DNA from: an uncultured Desulfovibrio sp. | GTDB taxonomy: Bacteria > Desulfobacterota > Desulfovibrionia > Desulfovibrionales > Desulfovibrionaceae | Length of the DNA: 5,384 bases | Assembly: GCA_946490455.1 (NCBI GenBank) | Contig: CAMLXE010000137.1 | Coordinates: 1-5,384 of the forward strand | Direction: 5' to 3' | Part shown: positions 1 to 4,829 of the stretch, piece after piece | How the letters are laid out: every line of letters begins with the position of its first letter | Position numbering within the stretch: position 1 is the first letter of the stretch | Made by a program: the position numbers and the translations under genes | The notes under the pieces: generated by a model | Told to the model about the DNA's origin: nothing | The model's input: the letters and a program-made list of their open reading frames with translations, nothing else | Databases searched by the model: none

Positions 1-29
1 CACCACAACCAAAATGGAACGAAACGGAT

Positions 30-69
30 CTATTAAAAAAATAGTAATATATTTTACTATATTATATAG
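30..69. promoter_or_regulatory. A/T-rich cluster of three overlapping palindromes upstream of the operon promoter
   Basis: Three inverted repeats follow one another: CTATT/AATAG (30-34 and 40-44, 5-base gap), ATAGTAA/TTACTAT (41-47 and 54-60, 6-base gap, perfect 7-base arms) and CTATAT/ATATAG (57-62 and 64-69, 1-base centre). The CTAT/ATAG half-site thus appears four times, at 30, 41, 57 and 66. The block lies about 40 to 80 bases before the predicted transcription start at about 109. It could be an activator or repressor site, or a bending/IHF-type region between a distant enhancer and the sigma-54 promoter. I do not recognise the half-site as that of a known regulator, and A/T-rich DNA forms such palindromes by chance fairly easily. 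Confidence 0.4.
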
Positions 70-82
70 AAACAGAAGCAAC

Positions 83-98
83 TGGCACACATTCTGCT
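83..98 (+). promoter_or_regulatory. sigma-54 (RpoN) -24/-12 promoter of the operon
   Basis: The sequence TGGCAC (83-88), six bases, then TGCT (95-98) matches the RpoN consensus TGGCACG-N4-TTGCW at all key positions. The invariant GG (84-85) and GC (96-97) are separated by exactly 10 bases, as required. Differences are A for G after TGGCAC and C for the first T of TTGC. With the C at 97 as -12, transcription would start near 109, leaving a leader of about 34 bases with the ribosome site at 132-137. A sigma-54 promoter implies an ATP-driven enhancer-binding activator; none is encoded in the window. The match is good, but promoter activity itself is an inference. Confidence 0.68.
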
Positions 99-142
99 TT
101 TCTTGTTATAAAAATCACTTTTAGCGCCACCGGAGGAAGTCG

Positions 143-1603
143 ATGAAAACAGGAAAAGAATACATCGAAAGTCTGAGAAACCGGAATATCAAGGTATATT
201 TCAAGGGACAGCTGCTTGATCCCAAAACGCTTTCAGAACATCCGTATATCCGGGGACATTTCAATTCCGCAGCCGTCACCTACGATCTCGCCCATGATCC
301 TGCTACCGAAGATCTTGTAACCACGACTTCCCATCTCACTGGAAAGAAAATCAATCGGTTCACGCATATTCACCAAAGTACAGAAGATCTTTTGAAAAAG
401 GTCAAAATGCTGCGCATGATCTCCCTGAGGACGGGAACCTGTTACCAGCGTTGCGTCGGATTCGATGCCATGAACGCAACCTATACCGTCACGTACGAAA
501 TGGACCAAAAGCTCGGGACAAGCTACCACGAACGCTTCAAAAAATTTCTGCTTTACGTTCAGGAAAATGATCTGATGGTTGCGGGTGCCATGACCGATCC
601 CAAAGGAGACCGCAGTCTTCGTCCCAGTCAGCAGGCTGACCCGGATCTTTTTGTGCATGTGGTCGACAGAGACAACAAGGGTATCTACATCACTGGCGCC
701 AAATGTCATATGACCGGGATGGTCAATTCTCACGAAATGCTGATCATGCCCACCATGAGCATGGGGCCAGACGACCGGGACTACGCTGTCTGCTGTGCAC
801 TTCCTGTGGATGCACCAGGAGTCCTTCATATTTTTGGGCGTCAGACCAACGATGACCGCAAGGCCGAAGGTGATCTCGATCAGGGCAATCCCAAATACGG
901 TATCGTGGGTGGAGAAACCCTGACCGTTCTGGAACATGTCTTTGTCCCATGGGAACGAGTCTTTCTGTGCGGTGAAATTGAATATTCCGGTATGCTGGTG
1001 GAACGTTTTGCCAGTTATCATCGCCAGAACTATGGCGGCTGTAAGGGAGGGGTATCCGACATTGTGATTGGAGCTGCAGCCACTGCGGCAGATTTCGGTG
1101 GTTATGGCAAGGCGACTGCCATTAAAGACAAGCTGAATCAAATGATCCATCTTACCGAAACGCTTTACTGCTGTTCCATAGCCTGTTCCGCCGAAGGCAG
1201 AAAAACGCCTTCCGGGGCCTACTATGTTGATCCGTTACTGGCCAATGTAGGCAAACATAATGTCACCAGTCTGATCTACGAAATCGACAGGCTGGCCCAG
1301 GACATCGGTGGAGGTATTCTGGCCACCATGCCTTCGGAAAGTGATCTCAAAAGCGAAGAAGTCGGCAAATATGTGGACAAGTATTTGCGGGGAGTGGCCT
1401 CCATACCGACCATAGACCGCATGCGCATTCTCCGACTTCTCGAAAATATGACCGGTGGTGTGGCGCTTGTGGAAAGCATGCATGGAGCCGGTTCTCCCGC
1501 AGCCCAAAAGGTCATGTACTCAAAACTCGCCAATCTTGAAGCAAAGAAAAAGCATGCTCTTGATCTGGCTGGAGTTGTCCTCCCCCCCAAAAAAGACAAA
1601 TAG
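143..1603 (+). CDS. abfD: 4-hydroxybutyryl-CoA dehydratase / vinylacetyl-CoA isomerase family protein (AbfD-type)
   Basis: This 486-residue protein has the full length of the AbfD family (about 490), which shares the acyl-CoA dehydrogenase/HpaB fold and holds FAD plus a [4Fe-4S] cluster. AbfD converts 4-hydroxybutyryl-CoA to crotonyl-CoA through a ketyl-radical mechanism. All cluster ligands known from the Clostridium aminobutyricum enzyme are present one residue later: C100 and C104 in TGTCYQRC, and H293 and C300 in YHRQNYGGCKGG. Other studied residues also align: R91, Q102, M150, T191, E258, Y297, K301 and probably E444 in ESMHGAGS. This separates it from 4-hydroxyphenylacetate 3-monooxygenases, which lack the cluster. 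The ATG follows GGAGGA (132-137) at normal spacing. It is the first gene after the sigma-54 promoter. Odd points are extra cysteines (188, 217-218, 276, 343-344, 348) and a C7-A6 run coding for the last residues. Family assignment is firm; the exact acyl-CoA substrate is not shown, since the neighbours are not the usual AbfT/AbfH set. Confidence 0.88.
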   Translation: MKTGKEYIESLRNRNIKVYFKGQLLDPKTLSEHPYIRGHFNSAAVTYDLAHDPATEDLVTTTSHLTGKKINRFTHIHQSTEDLLKKVKMLRMISLRTGTCYQRCVGFDAMNATYTVTYEMDQKLGTSYHERFKKFLLYVQENDLMVAGAMTDPKGDRSLRPSQQADPDLFVHVVDRDNKGIYITGAKCHMTGMVNSHEMLIMPTMSMGPDDRDYAVCCALPVDAPGVLHIFGRQTNDDRKAEGDLDQGNPKYGIVGGETLTVLEHVFVPWERVFLCGEIEYSGMLVERFASYHRQNYGGCKGGVSDIVIGAAATAADFGGYGKATAIKDKLNQMIHLTETLYCCSIACSAEGRKTPSGAYYVDPLLANVGKHNVTSLIYEIDRLAQDIGGGILATMPSESDLKSEEVGKYVDKYLRGVASIPTIDRMRILRLLENMTGGVALVESMHGAGSPAAQKVMYSKLANLEAKKKHALDLAGVVLPPKKDK

Positions 1604-1615
1604 CCCCCTTCCCGA

Positions 1616-1659
1616 ACGGACTCCGGGTTCTCCCGGTCAGCCTCCATCCCGGAGTCCGT
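1616..1659 (+). other. Intergenic RNA hairpin without U-tract, after the dehydratase gene
   Basis: ACGGACTCCGGG (1616-1627) and CCCGGAGTCCGT (1648-1659) form a perfect 12-base-pair stem around a 20-base loop, starting 13 bases after the stop codon. With A1616 bulged, the stem can grow by CCGA/TCGG (1612-1615 with 1659-1662). The following bases are not T-rich, so this is not a standard intrinsic terminator. CCGGG (1623-1627) can instead pair with CCCGG (1632-1636) over a TTCT loop, giving a competing smaller hairpin. Likely roles are protecting the 3' end of the first cistron or lowering read-through, so that the dehydratase is made in excess over downstream genes. Confidence 0.6.
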
Positions 1660-1710
1660 CGGATTCGGCTATCACCCGTCCCTTCCCGATAGTGAAACAG
1701 GCCCACTTCC

Positions 1711-1729
1711 ATCCCCTGTACCAGGGTAT
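1711..1729. other. Imperfect palindrome before the small cysteine-rich gene
   Basis: CCCTG (1714-1718) and CAGGG (1722-1726) are separated by TAC; after one mismatch the AT/AT ends also pair, giving 7 of 8 matched positions over 19 bases. It sits about 55 bases before the start codon of the next gene. It could be a protein site or a small RNA hairpin, but no consensus is recognised and chance is possible. The rest of the 1604-1782 gap shows no convincing promoter or gene. Confidence 0.25.
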
Positions 1730-1770
1730 TGTCTCTCGGACCAAATCGACTGGGAATCCGAGTGCCGGGT

Positions 1771-1775
1771 GAGGA
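1771..1775 (+). promoter_or_regulatory. Ribosome binding site that sets the start of the small cysteine-rich gene
   Basis: GAGGA lies 7 bases before the ATG at 1783. An upstream in-frame TTG at 1729 would add 18 residues, but has no comparable site, and the ATG at 1801 has none either. The start at 1783 is therefore preferred. Confidence 0.6.
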
Positions 1776-1782
1776 CCATCAC

Positions 1783-2142
1783 ATGACCACTTCCACTGGT
1801 ATGAAACTGGGCGTCAAATACTGTGGACATTGCCGCCCCTTCATGGACATGACCTGTATTCCTCCCCTGCTTCTGGAGTCCAGACCAGAACTGGAGTTCG
1901 GACCAGTCGACGAAACATGCTGTGCCATTCTGGTATTGAACGCCTGTCCGTCCTCCTGTGCTTCACTTCCTGATCATGCAGGGCCAAAGATGGTGTTTGC
2001 CTGCGAAGGTGACAATGATACTGCCCGACTCGTCAGTGAAATAGGCGCTGCCATTGATGCCCTTGTCTTCCGAACGTGGCAAAAACAGGCCGTACCGCAC
2101 AACCACTATGGAGAAGATCAATGTCGGAAGAAAGAAATCTGA
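1783..2142 (+). CDS. Small cysteine-rich protein, possibly thioredoxin-like [2Fe-2S] ferredoxin-related
   Basis: This 119-residue soluble protein has nine cysteines (14, 17, 25, 46, 47, 55, 59, 74, 114). An N-terminal strand leads into YCGHCRP, and a second hydrophobic strand ends in LNACPSSC, followed by GP, another strand (KMVFAC) and a C-terminal helix (about 81-96). The pattern C14-x2-C17-x7-C25-x29-C55-x3-C59 is close to the Cys 11, 14, 24, 56, 60 arrangement I recall for the Clostridium pasteurianum [2Fe-2S] ferredoxin, and the strand-CxxxC-GP-strand-helix order also fits that fold. A cluster-binding or redox role for the neighbouring dehydratase or its pathway is an inference. CGHC also occurs in protein disulfide isomerases, but the usual tryptophan context is absent and there is no signal peptide. 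The last 22 bases overlap the CoA-transferase gene, implying translational coupling. The gene is very likely real; I cannot give it an established name or function. Confidence 0.72.
   Translation: MTTSTGMKLGVKYCGHCRPFMDMTCIPPLLLESRPELEFGPVDETCCAILVLNACPSSCASLPDHAGPKMVFACEGDNDTARLVSEIGAAIDALVFRTWQKQAVPHNHYGEDQCRKKEI
2110..2116 (+). promoter_or_regulatory. Ribosome binding site that sets the CoA-transferase start
   Basis: GGAGAAG ends 4 bases before the ATG at 2121 (7 bases from its GGAG core) and lies inside the end of the preceding gene. It favours the start at 2121 over an in-frame ATG at 2076, which would add 15 residues with no similarity to the family's usual N-terminus. Confidence 0.65.
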
Positions 2143-3335
2143 ACGGCATAAAGGTACTCGACTTCAGTAGGGTTCTTGCAGGCCCCTATCTTACCCAGAT
2201 GCTTTGTGACCTTGGTGCCGAGGTCATCAAGATCGAACAGCCCGGTCTGGGAGCAGATGAACGACACATGTCCCCCATCATTGACGGACAAAGCGGATTT
2301 TTCATGATGCTCAACAGAGGTAAGCAATCTCTGACCCTTAACCTCAAATCTGAAGAAGGCAGAGCCATTGCTCTCGACCTGGTACAACAGTCAGACATTG
2401 TCGTTGAAAACTACAAGCCTGGCGTCATGAAGTCACTGGGGCTGTCCTATGATGACCTTAAATCCGTCAAACCGGACCTTATCATGTGTTCCATTTCGAC
2501 CTTCGGCCAGGAGGGGCCAGATGCGGGCAGACCAGGCTACGACATTGTGGCACAAGCCACCAGCGGTCTTCTCTGGATGACAGGTGATACAGATCGTCCT
2601 CCCATGCGTAGCGGGACTTCCATAGGTGACGTCAATGCCGGGGCTCATGCCCTTGGTGCCATTCTTGCCGCACTTTACTACCGGGAAAAAACGGGAAAAG
2701 GCCAGTACATAGACATTGCCATGCGCGACTGTCTGAGCGCCATCATGGAAACGGCCATTCCCCGCTATACCATGAGCCATGGCAGTGACAAGCCACATCG
2801 CAGCGGAGCCCATCATGCCCAGATGGCTCCCTACGGCGTCTTTGATGCCGGAAACGACCACTACATTGTTCTCGGAGCCTTGAATGAAGCCATTTGGGGG
2901 CGCCTGTGCACGGTCATTGGTCGTCCAGACATGATCAAAGATCCGCGATTTGTAGGTACAACCCGACGTGGCTCCGATCCGGAAACCAGAAGACTTGTCA
3001 CTTCCGCCATAGAGGACTGGTTGAAGACACATGAAAACCTGCAGGATGCACTTGATAGACTCGATGAGGCCAAAGTCCCGGCCGCAGCAGTCTTTACAAT
3101 CGAACAACTGGTTAACGATCCCCAGTTCCTGATGCGGGACATGCTGGTGGAAGTGGAAGATCCTGTCTTCGGCAAGGTAACGCTTCCCGCAACATCCATG
3201 CGCTTTTCGGAAACGACGGTAGTCAATCCTGCTCCTCCTCCAACCCTTGGGCAGCACACAGAAACCATTCTTCGCGAACGACTTGGCCTGTCTGAAGAAC
3301 GTATGGTCGAACTTCGTGACCACGGTGTCATCTGA
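2121..3335 (+). CDS. Class III CoA-transferase (CaiB/BaiF, formyl-CoA transferase family)
   Basis: This 404-residue protein moves CoA from an acyl-CoA donor to a free carboxylic acid; family members act on formate/oxalate, carnitine/crotonobetaine, benzylsuccinate, bile acids and others. The family N-terminus is clear: LNGIKVLDFSRVLAGP (7-22), then LCDLGAEVIKIE (28-39), where CoA is bound. The NRGKQSLTLNLKSEEGR stretch (65-81) and GYDIVAQATSG (139-149) are also typical. D170 in GTSIGDVNAGAHA is the expected catalytic aspartate that forms the acyl-anhydride intermediate (Asp169 in formyl-CoA transferase). Length is normal and there are no breaks. Translation is probably coupled to the preceding small gene (22-base overlap). 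In context it should activate the operon's substrate, perhaps using the pathway's product CoA thioester as donor. The family is certain; the substrate cannot be read from sequence, so no gene symbol is given. Confidence 0.9.
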   Translation: MSEERNLNGIKVLDFSRVLAGPYLTQMLCDLGAEVIKIEQPGLGADERHMSPIIDGQSGFFMMLNRGKQSLTLNLKSEEGRAIALDLVQQSDIVVENYKPGVMKSLGLSYDDLKSVKPDLIMCSISTFGQEGPDAGRPGYDIVAQATSGLLWMTGDTDRPPMRSGTSIGDVNAGAHALGAILAALYYREKTGKGQYIDIAMRDCLSAIMETAIPRYTMSHGSDKPHRSGAHHAQMAPYGVFDAGNDHYIVLGALNEAIWGRLCTVIGRPDMIKDPRFVGTTRRGSDPETRRLVTSAIEDWLKTHENLQDALDRLDEAKVPAAAVFTIEQLVNDPQFLMRDMLVEVEDPVFGKVTLPATSMRFSETTVVNPAPPPTLGQHTETILRERLGLSEERMVELRDHGVI

Positions 3336-3345
3336 ACACAAGACT

Positions 3346-3379
3346 TTTGACAGGCACCATTGTCGGTCTGCCTGTCAAA
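3346..3379 (+). promoter_or_regulatory. Intergenic hairpin with possible anti-Shine-Dalgarno pairing before the transporter gene
   Basis: TTTGACAGGCA (3346-3356) and TGCCTGTCAAA (3369-3379) form a perfect 11-base-pair stem with a 12-base loop, 10 bases after the CoA-transferase stop. No U-tract follows, so a classical terminator is unlikely. The hexamer GACAGG in the 5' arm (3349-3354) recurs at 3447-3452, overlapping the transporter's ribosome site; the 3' arm CCTGTC (3371-3376) can pair with either copy. The loop hexamer TGTCGG (3361-3366) is also complementary to CCGACA at 3385-3390 and again at 3445-3450. The stem is seen directly; a regulatory switch is inference. Confidence 0.55.
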
Positions 3380-3449
3380 TCCATCCGACATCCCCCTACA
3401 CGATTACACCACGGGCCAGCCCTTTTCCAGGTGTGACCGTATTCCCGAC

Positions 3450-3455
3450 AGGAGG
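3450..3455 (+). promoter_or_regulatory. Strong ribosome binding site of the transporter gene
   Basis: AGGAGG, a perfect Shine-Dalgarno core, lies 5 bases before the ATG at 3461. It is noted separately because its first three bases are part of the GACAGG/CCGACA copies complementary to the upstream hairpin. Confidence 0.75.
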
Positions 3456-3460
3456 AACTC

Positions 3461-4792
3461 ATGGAAAAAGGTATTCGGAAATCATTCGGCTACCGCCACA
3501 TTGTCCTGCTCATGCTATGGCTCATCTATATTATCAACTACTTTGACCGAATTTCTGTTCTGACCTTCCTTCCCTTCATTCGTGAAGATCTTTCCCTTAC
3601 CCATCAGCAAGTAGGATTTGCCGCATCCATCTTCTTCTTTGCCTATGCTCTGGCACAGGTTTCTGCCGGCTATCTGGCAGACAGAATTGGTTCCAAAAAA
3701 GTCATGGGCATTGCCGTTACCGTATTCACAGGGGTTACATTTCTGACTGGTCTAGTCCAAAATTATACCCAGTTTCTCCTTCTTCGTCTGGGTCTGGGAC
3801 TAGGCGAAGGGCATCACTTTTCCCCGGCCAACAGGACCATTGCGGACTGGTTCCCCAAATCGGAAAAAGGACGCGCTACCGCTTTCTTTTCCTCAACCTG
3901 GGCGGTTGCTCCTGCCATTATTCCCATCATTATCACAAGCATTGCGGCAGCCACAGGAGGAGACTGGCGTTTCTGCTTCTTCCTGCTGGCCATTCCCGGC
4001 ATTCTGGCCATCTGGTTCCTTGTCCGTTTTGTTTCCGACAAGCCCGAGTACATGTTGGCCAAAGGACGTCTCAGTCGTGAGGAATACGACTATATCAAGG
4101 CAGGGCTCGTGGAAGAAAGTGATACCGGTGCCACACCGAAGGTCAACACAAAAGTCGTTCTGCGGGACGCAAACCTTTGGATATATACTGTCCAGCTGTT
4201 CATGACACTGGCTGTCTACTGGGGATCCACCACCTGGATTACCTCCTTCCTCTACGAACAGCATGGTTTTGATCTCAAGACCATGGGCTTCATGGCCTCT
4301 CTTCCCTACATTGTGGCCTTTTTCAGCACGATGCTGGGCGGCTGGCTTCTGGACAAGGTCTTTCACAGAATCAAGCCCGTATCTCTCATCTCCTACCTTG
4401 TGGCCATCCCTGTCCTTTACTATATCGGTCAGGTCGGCAAGGGCGATACCACAACACTCATCATAATGCTCATGCTGAATGGTTTCTTCGTCAACCTCGT
4501 CTGGGGTGTCATCTATGCCTATCCCCAAATCAGATATCCCAAGCATGTCGTTGGAACGGCCGTCGGATTCAGTAACGGGGTCGGTCAGCTTGGTGCCTTT
4601 CTGTCTCCCCTGCTTGCCGGTTACATGATCTATACAACCGAAAGCGGACAGATATCCTACGACAACGTATTCATCATGTTCGCTGCCTGCTGTGCCATCG
4701 CCGCACTCGCAGCCGCTCTGCTTAATGAAAAAACCTATACGGCTCCAGAAACAGCCATTATCCCCGTGACAGAAAATGAGGCACAGTCCTGA
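3461..4792 (+). CDS. MFS transporter, anion:cation symporter (ACS)-like, for a small organic acid
   Basis: This 443-residue inner-membrane protein has about twelve hydrophobic segments (roughly 13-33, 48-71, 79-98, 102-121, 140-162, 169-190, 238-262, 273-296, 306-324, 330-352, 362-388, 402-421), with a long polar loop between the sixth and seventh. NYFDR (26-30) in helix 1, the MFS signature GYLADRIGSKK (70-80) after helix 2, and RLGLGLGEG...ANRTIADWFP (109-131) in helix 4 and the following loop are hallmarks of the ACS group, which carries hexuronates, glucarate, phthalate, tartrate and similar acids with protons. A histidine pair (118-119) replaces the more usual small/aromatic residues after GEG and may bear on substrate choice. 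It lies between the CoA-transferase and the dehydrogenase with the same orientation, so it probably imports the operon's acid. Export is less likely but not excluded. The family call is strong; the substrate is unknown. Confidence 0.87.
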   Translation: MEKGIRKSFGYRHIVLLMLWLIYIINYFDRISVLTFLPFIREDLSLTHQQVGFAASIFFFAYALAQVSAGYLADRIGSKKVMGIAVTVFTGVTFLTGLVQNYTQFLLLRLGLGLGEGHHFSPANRTIADWFPKSEKGRATAFFSSTWAVAPAIIPIIITSIAAATGGDWRFCFFLLAIPGILAIWFLVRFVSDKPEYMLAKGRLSREEYDYIKAGLVEESDTGATPKVNTKVVLRDANLWIYTVQLFMTLAVYWGSTTWITSFLYEQHGFDLKTMGFMASLPYIVAFFSTMLGGWLLDKVFHRIKPVSLISYLVAIPVLYYIGQVGKGDTTTLIIMLMLNGFFVNLVWGVIYAYPQIRYPKHVVGTAVGFSNGVGQLGAFLSPLLAGYMIYTTESGQISYDNVFIMFAACCAIAALAAALLNEKTYTAPETAIIPVTENEAQS

Positions 4793-4817
4793 CCATGTTC
4801 ATCAACACACCAGAATA

Positions 4818-4823
4818 AAGGAG
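4818..4823 (+). promoter_or_regulatory. Ribosome binding site of the SDR gene
   Basis: AAGGAG lies 6 bases before the ATG at 4830, within a 37-base gap after the transporter stop. The short gap and lack of a terminator support co-transcription. Confidence 0.65.
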
Positions 4824-4829
4824 AGAGCT

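Noticed and set aside
33..60. Possible sigma-70 promoter (TTAAAA and TACTAT, 16-base gap)
   Set aside because: Each box matches only four of six positions and such matches are expected by chance in A/T-rich DNA; the sigma-54 element is much stronger. A minor second promoter cannot be excluded.
233..1150. Long open frame of 305 codons on the - strand inside the dehydratase gene
   Set aside because: It is antisense to a clearly conserved gene, resembles no family I know, and has no ribosome site or context; it follows from the codon use of the sense gene. The same holds for - strand frames at 2433-3341, 2861-3391, 3893-4546 and 4758-5372.
1616..1680. Intrinsic transcription terminator after the dehydratase
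   Set aside because: The stem is strong, but the downstream bases are G/C-rich with no T run, and the next genes run in the same direction without a good promoter of their own.
1751..1766. Second possible sigma-54 promoter (TGGGAA with a GC at the right spacing)
   Set aside because: Only the GG and GC dinucleotides and a few other bases match. The predicted start near 1777 would fall after the ribosome site of the gene it would serve.
1455..1772. 105-codon + strand frame overlapping the end of the dehydratase and the following gap
   Set aside because: No ribosome site or recognisable domain is present, and most of it is an out-of-frame reading of the dehydratase and of the hairpin region.
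1822..1833. CGHC in the small protein as a disulfide isomerase/thioredoxin active site
   Set aside because: The usual tryptophan-containing context and the rest of the thioredoxin sequence are missing, and there is no export signal; the overall cysteine spacing fits a ferredoxin-like protein better.
3352..3367. AGGCAC element resembling a -24 box before the transporter
   Set aside because: The -12 position holds GG instead of GC, and the bases are already explained by the hairpin stem.
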